DNA of 64,000 bases from UBA4312 sp002394635 (lineage in GTDB: Bacteria > Bacillota_I > Bacilli_A > Erysipelotrichales > Erysipelotrichaceae): positions 62,001 through 126,000 of the forward strand of contig CAMNHO010000002.1 in assembly GCA_946539765.1 (NCBI GenBank), read 5' to 3'. The notes below the pieces were generated by a model, which worked only from the letters and a program-made list of their open reading frames with translations, had not been told where the DNA came from and searched no databases. Position numbers and translations under genes: made by a program. Positions 33,444 to 41,103 of the stretch are shown here, in pieces (positions within the stretch are counted from its first letter, which is position 1; each line of letters opens with the position of its first letter).

Positions 33444-34168
33444 TAAAACCCCTCCTTTGTATGTCGTTGATAATCGATACAGGCCAAGGCATAACATGCA
33501 GCCGTTTCAGCTCTTAATATACGATTTCCCAAAGAACACGTCCTGAAATGTTGTTCTTTTAGCTTATTGATTTCAAAGGTCTCAAATCCACCTTCCGGTC
33601 CAATACAGATTGTAATCGATTTTGGATCGTCCTGAAGATAATGAGCCAGATATCTGGATGGATCGTCTTCTTTTTCATAAGCCACCAAATTGCATGTACT
33701 TTGAAAATCAAGCAAAGTATCAATCGTCTGAATCGGTGTCAGTTCTACCAGATCGATCCGATTACATTGTGAACAGGCTGATAAAAGGATTTTTGACCAT
33801 CGTTCCAGTTTCTTTTTTTCGCGCGCTGCATCTAATCGGATGACAGTATTTCGACTGTAAAAAGGAACAATTCTTGTGACTCCCAGTTCACAGGCTTTTT
33901 GCAGCATCCATTCAAATTTATCTTGTTTGATCAATGCACAACATAAAGTAATGTGCTGCAGGTTTTGTTCTGTCTCAATTTCATTAAAGAGATAGACATA
34001 AGGTTTTTCTTTCGGGTGTGCCAAAAATACCTGGCTTTGATTGTCCACTACCCGAATAACTTCTTTTTTTTCAATTCGTAATACATCAAACAAATGATGG
34101 GCTTGCCATTCATCCAATGGGATTGTTTGATGAAGAGTGCAATTCTGTGAAACAAATATTTGTTTCAT
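33443..34168 (-). CDS. rsmE: 16S rRNA (uracil1498-N3)-methyltransferase
   Basis: RsmE methylates U1498 in the decoding region of 16S rRNA. The 241-residue SPOUT-class protein has HHLFDVLRIEKKE near the N-terminus (PUA-like part), KACELGVTRIVPFYSRNTV in the middle, and the knot motifs ICIGPEGGFETFEI and LGNRILRAETAACYAL at the end. rsmE-mtaB is a common Firmicutes pair; here rsmE overlaps rluB by four bases and mtaB by one. Confidence 0.95.
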   Translation of the reverse strand: MKQIFVSQNCTLHQTIPLDEWQAHHLFDVLRIEKKEVIRVVDNQSQVFLAHPKEKPYVYLFNEIETEQNLQHITLCCALIKQDKFEWMLQKACELGVTRIVPFYSRNTVIRLDAAREKKKLERWSKILLSACSQCNRIDLVELTPIQTIDTLLDFQSTCNLVAYEKEDDPSRYLAHYLQDDPKSITICIGPEGGFETFEINKLKEQHFRTCSLGNRILRAETAACYALACIDYQRHTKEGF

Positions 34169-34881
34169 AAAGTATCTCCCTGCATCGCATAACGTTTCAA
34201 CTGCTTGACTTCGAACATTTTAAGTTTACGGTATTGTCCTGGATGTAATTGCCCCAGATCTATGAAACCAAATTGTTTTCTATGAAGCTTTCTGACTTCA
34301 CATCCCAAATCACTCATCATGTTTTTGATCTGATGATTTTTCCCTTCAAAGATTGTCAATTCCAGACGCATTCTCTGGCGTGTCATATCTGTTTCCAGGA
34401 TATAGACTTTCGCCGGTTGATAGTCACCAAAGCCTTTTCTTAATTTTTTGATATCTTCTTTTTCCAGGATTCCTTGAAGACTAATGACATATACTTTCGG
34501 TAAATGATATTTTGGGTGGGTCATCATATTGGTAAATTCTCCGTCATTGGTCATTAAAAGAATACCGGTCGTATCATAATCCAGTCTTCCCACAGGATAC
34601 AATCGTGTATCTTTCGGCATATAATCCAAAACAGTCTTTCTTCCTTTGTCGTCATTGACAGAACAAATCGTCCCTTTGGGTTTATAAAAGACATAATAAG
34701 CATATTGTTCTTTCTCAATGGTTTTACCGTCTACATCTATGCGGTCATTTCCACTGACCTTGGTTCCCAGAGTGCGGCACACTTCTCCATTGATTTTGAC
34801 CCGGCCTTCCAAGATCCATTTTTCTGCTGTACGACGAGAGCACAGGCCAGCCTGTGCCATTACTTTCTGCAAACGTTCCAT
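34165..34881 (-). CDS. rluB: 23S/16S rRNA pseudouridine synthase, RluB/RsuA family
   Basis: The 238-residue protein has an N-terminal S4 domain (MERLQKVMAQAGLCSRRTAEKWI), then the catalytic motif VGRLDYDTTGILLMTNDGEF with its Asp, and GKNHQIKNMMSDLGCEVRKLHR near the end. It makes pseudouridine in large-subunit rRNA in B. subtilis-type relatives; the exact site is not visible here. The ATG at 34881 has GAGG upstream and follows scpB by one base, the usual scpA-scpB-rluB order. Confidence 0.93.
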   Translation of the reverse strand: MERLQKVMAQAGLCSRRTAEKWILEGRVKINGEVCRTLGTKVSGNDRIDVDGKTIEKEQYAYYVFYKPKGTICSVNDDKGRKTVLDYMPKDTRLYPVGRLDYDTTGILLMTNDGEFTNMMTHPKYHLPKVYVISLQGILEKEDIKKLRKGFGDYQPAKVYILETDMTRQRMRLELTIFEGKNHQIKNMMSDLGCEVRKLHRKQFGFIDLGQLHPGQYRKLKMFEVKQLKRYAMQGDTL

Positions 34882-34882
34882 A

Positions 34883-35422
34883 CTATTCTTCCTCAAATAA
34901 ATTATCGCTGATTTCGCGATCCGGCAGTGCCGGAAGTTCTTCCAATGTTTCTAATTGGAAGGTATCTAAAAATGTATCTGTTACTCGATATAATAGCGGT
35001 TTTCCTACCGTGTCCAAACGGTCTGCTGCTTCAATCAGATCCATCGCTACCAGCTTTTTCAACATTACCTCGCAGCTGACACCACGAATCTCCTCGATTT
35101 CCAAACGGGTTACCGGCTGTTTATACGCAACGATAGCCAGTGTTTCCATGGCTGCTTGTGATAATGTCATGGGCTTTTCTTCCTTAAAGAGTTTTTCTCC
35201 ATACGGATAAACAAACTCTTTTGTCAAAAATTTATACCGCCCCGCAAATTCAACGAGTTCGATTCCATGATTACCGGTATTGTATTCTTCTTTAATCTCT
35301 TCAATTTGTGAAAGAATCTCTAAATGAGTGCTTTCTAACACGGCTTCCAGCTGACTGTCCGTAATTCCATCTTCACCAGCTAAAAAGATCAATCCTTCAA
35401 CCAACGCTTTTAGATTATTCAT
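34883..35422 (-). CDS. scpB: Segregation and condensation protein B
   Basis: ScpB dimerises through winged-helix domains and binds ScpA to complete the SMC condensin that organises the chromosome. The 179-residue protein shows LKALVEGLIFLAGEDGIT at the start, QAAMETLAIVAYKQPVTRLEIEEIRGV in the middle and GKPLLYRVTDTFLDTF at the end. ATG 35422 is preferred over the GTG three codons earlier because AGGTG is 8 bases away. The start overlaps scpA. Confidence 0.95.
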   Translation of the reverse strand: MNNLKALVEGLIFLAGEDGITDSQLEAVLESTHLEILSQIEEIKEEYNTGNHGIELVEFAGRYKFLTKEFVYPYGEKLFKEEKPMTLSQAAMETLAIVAYKQPVTRLEIEEIRGVSCEVMLKKLVAMDLIEAADRLDTVGKPLLYRVTDTFLDTFQLETLEELPALPDREISDNLFEEE

Positions 35423-36146
35423 TCTTTTCACCTATCCAAATCCATATCCGATCTTGTTCATCAATACGATAATCCATCCATTTTTGAAAAATAAGATCAA
35501 GTATTGCCAGAAATGTTACAACGATCATATGTACGTTGGAACAATCGAAGCATATATCTTCAAAAGAGTAGGATCGATCAGTCTCCATCCGATTTTTAAT
35601 CTGCTCCATTCTCTGTTCAACGGATATTTCTTGTATTGTAACATGTGTCTCATAAGGTTCCAGTAATATTTTTCGCGATATGACCCGTCGCATCGCTTTC
35701 ATTAACTGATAGACCGACTGGTTAGAAAGCGTTCCTCGTATATCACCGTTCCAATGATCGACCATGGAAGCAACGGGTCGTGTATACAGCTTCTGCCTTT
35801 GGACAAACTGCTCACGGAGTTGTATACTGGCATCTTTGAATTGTTGATATTCAATCAAACGCTCCACTAATTTCTGCCGGGTATCTTCTTCGTATGCATC
35901 TTCTACTTCCACCTTTTCCCTAGGCAGCAGTTTTCTCGATTTATATTCAATTAAGCTGGCTAATTCAGTCAGATATTCACTTGCGATTTCAAGGTGTAGA
36001 TTTTGCATCTGATGAATGTATTCGATATACTGCGTAGCCAGGACATCCATATTCAAATTCATCAGCTCCAGTTTATTTTCTTTGACTAGATGCAGCATCA
36101 GGTCTAAGGGACCATCAAAAGCATCAAGTTTTACAGTAAAATCCAT
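35415..36146 (-). CDS. scpA: Segregation and condensation protein A
   Basis: ScpA is the kleisin that bridges the SMC heads. The 243-residue protein starts MDFTVKLDAFDGPLDLMLHLV, the hallmark of ScpA, followed by LELMNLNMDVLATQYIEYI and ASEYLTELASLIEYKSRKLLP, with a winged-helix C-terminus. It is the promoter-proximal gene of scpA-scpB-rluB-rsmE-mtaB-murE. ATG 36146 has GGTGAT upstream; the longer frame has no ribosome site. Confidence 0.95.
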   Translation of the reverse strand: MDFTVKLDAFDGPLDLMLHLVKENKLELMNLNMDVLATQYIEYIHQMQNLHLEIASEYLTELASLIEYKSRKLLPREKVEVEDAYEEDTRQKLVERLIEYQQFKDASIQLREQFVQRQKLYTRPVASMVDHWNGDIRGTLSNQSVYQLMKAMRRVISRKILLEPYETHVTIQEISVEQRMEQIKNRMETDRSYSFEDICFDCSNVHMIVVTFLAILDLIFQKWMDYRIDEQDRIWIWIGEKNE

Positions 36147-36217
36147 TCTATCACCGTGGATAAGTATAACAAATTTTCCGACAAAAATATACGTCAATAC
36201 TTTTATAGAAAAAAATA

Positions 36218-36226
36218 TGATATGAT
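36218..36226 (+). promoter_or_regulatory. Extended -10 element ahead of the 36360-40603 operon
   Basis: TGATATGAT (TATGAT at 36221-36226 with extended TG) without a convincing -35 box. The predicted start near 36233 would give a leader of about 127 nt containing two hairpins. Confidence 0.45.
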
Positions 36227-36237
36227 AACAACATCAA

Positions 36238-36311
36238 ATACTTGCCTGCTTATGCAGACGAGTATCTGCTTTTGTACACGTTGTTCTTGTATAGTAGCTA
36301 ACAATGTACAA
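36238..36311 (+). promoter_or_regulatory. Two-hairpin leader of the degenerate-amidase operon
   Basis: Hairpin 1 (36238-36265) pairs ATACTTGCCTGC with GCAGACGAGTAT around a TTAT loop with one mismatch. Hairpin 2 (36272-36311) pairs TTGTACA..TTGTT with AACAA..TGTACAA around a 14-base loop, with a two-base bulge. Neither is followed by a T run, so they are not terminators. I recognise no known riboswitch class. Confidence 0.5.
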
Positions 36312-36359
36312 TAGACATTACTTTGACATGGAAAGGAAAACCAAAGGCAAAGAATAAAG

Positions 36360-37046
36360 ATGAAGAAAACGATTATTTATTTATTATTAGCTGTATTTTT
36401 AGCTATTGTATTACAACCGAATTTAGGCAATACATTAAAAAAAGGAAATGATCGTGTACCTGAAAATACGGAAACCGGCTATCCGGCTACCAATGACAGC
36501 ATGGAGCTGAAAGCAGATGTATCCAATATTACGATTTGTATCGATGCGGAAAACACGGATGATGTGGATGAAAAAGAAAGCGAAGATATCAATTTACAGA
36601 TTGCTAAATCAATTGGCAATAAACTTCGAGATGCCGGTTATAAAGTGGTTTATACAAGAGAAGACAACAGTTCAATGACCAGTGAACAACGAATGGCCAT
36701 CGCTAAGCAGTCAAAAGCGGATTATTTGCTGTCGGTGTCTACAAACCACGATACAAACCGTATGCAAAAAGGATATTCAATCATGACACAGAACAACAAA
36801 CAACTGATTGAATTATCTGAAGAAATTACAGCTCAACTGGATACGATCAATTTTTCCGAGTTTCAAGGCCTAGATAGTGATCATTATGACAATTTTCCGA
36901 TTCTTACAAATAAGGATATCCCTTCCATTCTGTTGGAAATTGGATATATCACCAATGAAGAGGATATTACTAAATTGAAAGATGAAACATATCAGGAAAA
37001 AATCGGAGATGCAATTGCTAAATCGTATGTCAAAATCATTAAGTAA
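36360..37046 (+). CDS. Amidase_3-like secreted or anchored protein lacking zinc ligands
   Basis: The 228-residue protein has an N-terminal hydrophobic segment (residues 5-19) acting as signal or anchor, a linker, then a domain with the layout of N-acetylmuramoyl-L-alanine amidases. The usual DPGHGG is IDAENTDD (residues 61-68), so the first zinc His is Asn65. The Glu ligand is kept as Glu75 (EDINLQIA), the SIHAN His is Ser127 (SVSTN), and the catalytic Glu is kept as Glu193 (LLEIGYITN). With two of three zinc ligands gone it is unlikely to cleave peptidoglycan, though it could still bind it. It leads a five-gene plus-strand operon. Confidence 0.72.
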   Translation: MKKTIIYLLLAVFLAIVLQPNLGNTLKKGNDRVPENTETGYPATNDSMELKADVSNITICIDAENTDDVDEKESEDINLQIAKSIGNKLRDAGYKVVYTREDNSSMTSEQRMAIAKQSKADYLLSVSTNHDTNRMQKGYSIMTQNNKQLIELSEEITAQLDTINFSEFQGLDSDHYDNFPILTNKDIPSILLEIGYITNEEDITKLKDETYQEKIGDAIAKSYVKIIK

Positions 37047-37057
37047 AAGGAATGTAT

Positions 37058-37573
37058 ATGGAAGAAAAGCTTATTTATAAAGGAAATATTTTTACACTTG
37101 CTCATAAAGATGTCCAAATTCACGGACAATGTTTTCCTCGTGATATTATTCATCATCCCGGTGGTGTGGGTATTGTTGTCATTGTCGATCATAAGATTCT
37201 GCTCGTACGTCAGTACCGCCATGCCATAGAAAAGGAAAGCATTGAAATTCCGGCGGGTAAACTGGAATATGGAGAAGATCCTGTCCAATGTGCCGTGCGG
37301 GAATTAAACGAAGAAACAGGCTATGACTGTGATAAGCTGGAATTCATCCAGTCGTTTGTGACAACGCCGGGCTTCTGCGATGAAAGAATCTGGCTATTTG
37401 AAGCCGTTCACCCGTTCCTTGCCGAAAACAGGCTTGCACCGGATGCGGATGAAGATATTCACAAGGAGTGGATGGATCTCGATGAAGCATATCAATACAT
37501 ACGATCTGGTGTGATCGATGATGCAAAAAGTGTTATTGCGATACAATATGCAGCATTAAAAGAAAGAAGGTAA
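37058..37573 (+). CDS. Nudix hydrolase, ADP-ribose pyrophosphatase type
   Basis: The 171-residue protein has a perfect Nudix box G-x5-E-x7-REL-x-EE-x-GY starting at GKLEYGE, and the upstream IEIPAGK typical of the NudF/ADP-ribose pyrophosphatase group, plus IWLFEA further on. It probably hydrolyses ADP-ribose or a similar nucleoside diphosphate conjugate. ATG 37058 has AAGGA 6 bases upstream. It lies 11 bp after the amidase-like gene and 4 bp before the ATP-grasp gene, so co-transcription is very likely. Confidence 0.88.
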   Translation: MEEKLIYKGNIFTLAHKDVQIHGQCFPRDIIHHPGGVGIVVIVDHKILLVRQYRHAIEKESIEIPAGKLEYGEDPVQCAVRELNEETGYDCDKLEFIQSFVTTPGFCDERIWLFEAVHPFLAENRLAPDADEDIHKEWMDLDEAYQYIRSGVIDDAKSVIAIQYAALKERR

Positions 37574-37577
37574 ACAG

Positions 37578-38780
37578 ATGAATTTTGTGTGTATAAGTCC
37601 AAATTACCCGGAAAGCTATTGGCTATTCTGCCGTGGTTTAAAAAAGTATGGAGCTACTGTCTTGGCAATCGTAGATCAGCCCTATGATTCACTTCGTCCG
37701 GAATTGAAAGAATTCTGTGATGAATGCTATGTCGTATCCAGTTTTCACGATTATGATGAAATGGTTCGTGCATGTGGCTATTTTACCTTTAAATATGGAA
37801 AGATCGACTGGATCGAATCCAATAACGAAGCTTGGTTGGATCTAGATGCAGCTTTACGTGATGATTTTCACGTCACCACAGGATTTGATTTGAAAACCAT
37901 TATGGAATATCAATCCAAATCCGGTATGAAAAAGTACTATGAAAAAGCCGGAGTTCCGACTGCCAGATACGAACTTGTATCCTCCTATCAAGACGCGGCT
38001 GAGTTTGTAAAAAAGGTGGGTTATCCAGTCATTCTTAAACCAGATCATGGCGTTGGTGCCAGCTTTACATACCGAATCAACAATCAACAGGATCTGGAAG
38101 AAGTATATCAAGAAACTCGTGATTACCAGATGATTATCGAGGAATATATTGATGGTGATATCATTACACTGGATGGGATTGCTGATGAAAACAGTAAGAT
38201 CAGATATCTTTCCTCTTTTGAATATGTAGGAAATCCGATGGAAAGTGTATTACATAAAGAAGAACTGGGAATTTTTACAGCTTTCAAGATACCGAAGAAA
38301 TATCAACAAATTGCTCAGAATGTTATCTCGGCATTTCAGGTTAAAAATCGCTTCTTCCATGGCGAATATTTTCGTCTTAAACGCGCAAAAAAAGGATTAG
38401 GGAAGAAAGGTGACCTTATTGGCCTGGAATTGAATTTCCGCCCACCGGGAGGCTTTGTACCGGATATGATGAATTACGCACGCAACGTAGACGTGTTTGA
38501 TATATGGGCTCAGGTTCTGCTCACACAACAAGCAGATTATCCGGATGGGCATCTCTACTCTTCGGTCTTTGCAGGAAGACGTGCCGAGCAGAACTATACA
38601 TATACAGCGCAGGAAATCCAGGAAGAGTTCCAACAGGAATGGATCGATACCATTTACTTACCTGCCGCTTATGCAGCTGCTATGGGAGATGAAGCCATTG
38701 TAGCACGTTTCACTGATATTAAACGAAGAGATGAATTCTTTGAAATGTCCTTTCACATACAGGAGGATGAAAATGATTAA
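37578..38780 (+). CDS. ATP-grasp domain ligase of unknown substrate
   Basis: The 400-residue protein has a Rossmann-like N-terminal domain (MNFVCISPNYPESYW), a lid region, and the ATP-grasp core: GYPVILKPDHGVGASFTYRI (lysine and glycine-rich loop), MIIEEYIDGDIITLDGI, and a C-terminal metal-binding GLELNFRPPGGFVPDMMNYA with Glu and Asn. Such enzymes join a carboxylate to an amine or thiol through an acyl phosphate. It resembles the carbamoyl-phosphate-synthase-like/BL00235 group more than D-Ala-D-Ala ligases. The substrate cannot be told. It overlaps the esterase gene by 8 bp, pointing to a shared pathway. Confidence 0.8.
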   Translation: MNFVCISPNYPESYWLFCRGLKKYGATVLAIVDQPYDSLRPELKEFCDECYVVSSFHDYDEMVRACGYFTFKYGKIDWIESNNEAWLDLDAALRDDFHVTTGFDLKTIMEYQSKSGMKKYYEKAGVPTARYELVSSYQDAAEFVKKVGYPVILKPDHGVGASFTYRINNQQDLEEVYQETRDYQMIIEEYIDGDIITLDGIADENSKIRYLSSFEYVGNPMESVLHKEELGIFTAFKIPKKYQQIAQNVISAFQVKNRFFHGEYFRLKRAKKGLGKKGDLIGLELNFRPPGGFVPDMMNYARNVDVFDIWAQVLLTQQADYPDGHLYSSVFAGRRAEQNYTYTAQEIQEEFQQEWIDTIYLPAAYAAAMGDEAIVARFTDIKRRDEFFEMSFHIQEDEND

Positions 38781-39531
38781 AAAATTCCAACTTTATATGC
38801 CCACATTCAACGAAAACCGGCAGATCCATATGTATCTGCCGGATGATTGTTTATCTGGCAGCCAACGATATCCAGTGCTATACATGTTTGATGGACATAA
38901 TCTGTTTTTAGACAGTGATGCTACATATGGCACCAGCTGGAATTTTATAAAGAATATCGAAAACCATGGATTCCCTATGATTGTAGTGGGACAGGAATGC
39001 AGTCATCAAGGGAATGAACGACTGAATGAATATGGTCCCTACCCTTTTCGCAGCGATGATATGAACTTTGAAGGTAAAGGGATCCAAACAATGGAGTTTT
39101 TCATTCATACTTTAAAACCTTACATCGATCAGCATTATCCCACACTGCCAGATCGTGATCATACATGGATAGGTGGTTCCAGCTGTGGAGGTCTAATGGC
39201 ATATTATGCCGGTATATGTTATAACGAAGTCTATTCAAAGCTGATTTGTGTATCGCCGTATTTTATCCCGACAGCCCAATATCTTTTGAAGGATACGGAA
39301 AAAGCTTCCCTTTGCAAGAATACTTGCTTTTATATGTCCTGGGGATCACAGGAAGCGGGATGCCATATGTTTGTGCAGGAAACGAAAATTTGCACGGAAC
39401 TAACAAATATTTTGATTGACAAGGGAGCACATGTATTGATGAATGTACGTGTAAACGGCAGACATTGCGAAGAAGATTGGAGCAAAGAATTACCTAGGAT
39501 CTTTGCGTATTTAAAACGTCATGAACCATAA
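38773..39531 (+). CDS. Alpha/beta-hydrolase, putative esterase family
   Basis: The 252-residue protein belongs to the putative esterase family (esterase D/IroE-like). YPVLYMFDGHNLF lies near the N-terminus, nucleophile Ser137 sits in GGSSCGG, and a late His occurs in VNGRHCEEDW. No signal peptide is visible, so it should act in the cytosol. ATG 38773 has AGGAGG at ideal distance; the earlier ATG touches that site. It overlaps both neighbours by 8-11 bp, so translation of ATP-grasp, esterase and phosphoesterase is coupled. A role in opening the ester or thioester product of the neighbouring ligase is speculation. Confidence 0.82.
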   Translation: MIKKFQLYMPTFNENRQIHMYLPDDCLSGSQRYPVLYMFDGHNLFLDSDATYGTSWNFIKNIENHGFPMIVVGQECSHQGNERLNEYGPYPFRSDDMNFEGKGIQTMEFFIHTLKPYIDQHYPTLPDRDHTWIGGSSCGGLMAYYAGICYNEVYSKLICVSPYFIPTAQYLLKDTEKASLCKNTCFYMSWGSQEAGCHMFVQETKICTELTNILIDKGAHVLMNVRVNGRHCEEDWSKELPRIFAYLKRHEP

Positions 39532-40603
39532 GATCGTCGTAAAAAGATTAAAAAATGCTCCCAAAGGCAGGACGATTGCAATCAGTGATATTCACGGTAA
39601 TCTGGATGTCTATAAAGATTTATTAAAGAAAATACAGTATACGCCAAACGTCGACCGATTGATCCTTGTAGGCGATCAAGTTGAAAAAGGGCCTAAAAAT
39701 CTGGAAACCCTGCGTTATATTATGCAACAGTGCCAAAAAGAAGATGTTTTTTGTCTAATGGGCAATTGTGATTTTACTGCACGAAATGTATTGTATTCCT
39801 TTCATCTTGATTTCTTAAAAATAATCTTGACACTGCGAAAAAAATCAATTCTGCACGATATGGCTCATGAAATCGGACTCTCTTTTGATGCAGATACAGA
39901 CTTGGAACAGTATTGCCAGACATTGCGACAGCACTTTTTAAAAGAATTATCCTTTTGTAACGATCTTCCCCATGTATTAATTAGCGATTTTGCAATCTTC
40001 GCGCACAGCGCCATCAAAGATGAACAGAATTTTGGAAATAACCTCGCTAGTGTGATCAATCATGGTTTCTTTATTAATGATGACGTATGTTTTAAAAAGC
40101 CGGTTGTTGTAGGACATCTTCCTGTTACGGAGTACTGTCATACAATCGCCGATTACAATCCGATTTATGATGAAAAAAAGAATATCTACAGTATTGACGG
40201 CGGTAATGTGGTTAAAAAAAGCGGCCAGTTAAATGCCTGGATCTATGATCGAGGGTCCGTAACTTATGCTTCGATGGATCATCTTCCATCAGCTATCGCA
40301 TTATGCAATACAAATCCCGTTACAAAGGACCCCTTCTTCATTACATGGAATCATGGAAATATAAAAATAATCAAGGAATCCAAAGATCAATACTACGTCT
40401 ATAATTCTTATCTGGATCGCACTTTCTGGATTGAAAAAGAATGTGTTCATAATCAGAAAGCAGAAGATTACACAAACTATGAAATGCCTTTAAAAAAGGG
40501 AGATATTGTACATATTACGAAAGAATTGGATCAACGTGTTTTTATTAAGAAAAATGGAATTCTAGGATGGACCGATATCAAAAATATAAAAAGAACAGAT
40601 TAG
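39521..40603 (+). CDS. Metallophosphoesterase with C-terminal SH3-like segment
   Basis: The 360-residue protein is a calcineurin-like metallophosphoesterase: SDIHGN (Asp23, His25), VGDQVEKGP (Asp52), GNCD (81-84), AHSAI and VVGHLPV supply the metal sites. GNCD in place of GNHE is normal for the YfcE-like branch. The last 60 residues (KKGDIVHITKELDQRVFIKKNGILGW) look like a bacterial SH3-type beta barrel, an unusual addition for a cytosolic phosphatase. It may act on nucleotides or phosphoproteins; the substrate is unknown. It ends the operon, with the stop TAG touching the left end of the inverted-repeat element. Confidence 0.8.
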   Translation: MNHKIVVKRLKNAPKGRTIAISDIHGNLDVYKDLLKKIQYTPNVDRLILVGDQVEKGPKNLETLRYIMQQCQKEDVFCLMGNCDFTARNVLYSFHLDFLKIILTLRKKSILHDMAHEIGLSFDADTDLEQYCQTLRQHFLKELSFCNDLPHVLISDFAIFAHSAIKDEQNFGNNLASVINHGFFINDDVCFKKPVVVGHLPVTEYCHTIADYNPIYDEKKNIYSIDGGNVVKKSGQLNAWIYDRGSVTYASMDHLPSAIALCNTNPVTKDPFFITWNHGNIKIIKESKDQYYVYNSYLDRTFWIEKECVHNQKAEDYTNYEMPLKKGDIVHITKELDQRVFIKKNGILGWTDIKNIKRTD

Positions 40604-40605
40604 CC

Positions 40606-40623
40606 CCAATGTCATTAAGTTAA
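40606..40623 (+). repeat. Left terminal inverted repeat
   Basis: CCAATGTCATTAAGTTAA, matching 17 of 18 bases of the right repeat in inverse orientation. Confidence 0.75.
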
Positions 40624-40638
40624 GATTTATTGAAGAAC

Positions 40639-40671
40639 GAGGACACTAAAGAATTAGTGCCCTCTTTTTTT
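40639..40671 (+). terminator. Terminator-like hairpin downstream of the metallophosphoesterase gene
   Basis: GAGGACACTAA pairs with TTAGTGCCCTC (one A-C mismatch, four-base loop) and is followed by seven T. It lies inside the inverted-repeat element but can terminate the upstream operon. Confidence 0.75.
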
Positions 40672-41084
40672 GAAAGAAATTCGAATAAAAGTATTGACAG
40701 GAGATAAAAGATGTAGAGCTTATTATCCATCTCCTAATATGGATAGACAATAAGCCCCTTGTTTACAGGTATAATTTTGAAGGTACTTATGAAAAATTAT
40801 AAAAATCTCAAAAAAAGTCTTTCTCTATTTGTTAAAAACCGGAAAACGGATTTCACCTGTCGAGCATCTGATAGCTAAATACATTCTTCTAATCTGCCCT
40901 TAAAGAAAAGGAACAAGCAACGTCTTATCAAAGAAGATTGTGTGCTTTAACTACAGTTACACTTAACGGAATTATTGTATAACCCAAAAAAAGCTGTGGC
41001 GACACATCCTTTTCGTAATGCTCGAAAAACAAAGAACAGAAGATTCTCCGGGTTGGATGCGTCTTCTGTTCTATTTCTGTCATA

Positions 41085-41102
41085 TTAGCTTAATGACATT
41101 GG
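41085..41102 (-). repeat. Right terminal inverted repeat
   Basis: On the minus strand CCAATGTCATTAAGCTAA, ending two bases before the stop codon of the aldolase-like gene. Confidence 0.75.
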
Positions 41103-41103
41103 C

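Noticed and set aside
36238..36311. c-di-AMP (ydaO-type) riboswitch ahead of the amidase-like gene
   Set aside because: Such riboswitches often precede wall hydrolases, but the conserved G-rich core is absent here.
39521..40603. GNCD in place of GNHE as a catalytic loss in the metallophosphoesterase
   Set aside because: GNCD is the normal form in the YfcE-like branch, so it is not a defect.
40780..41060. Transposase pseudogene inside the inverted-repeat element
   Set aside because: Short frames such as one beginning near 40789 (about 29 codons) show no recognisable transposase motif; a remnant cannot be excluded, but there is nothing to annotate.
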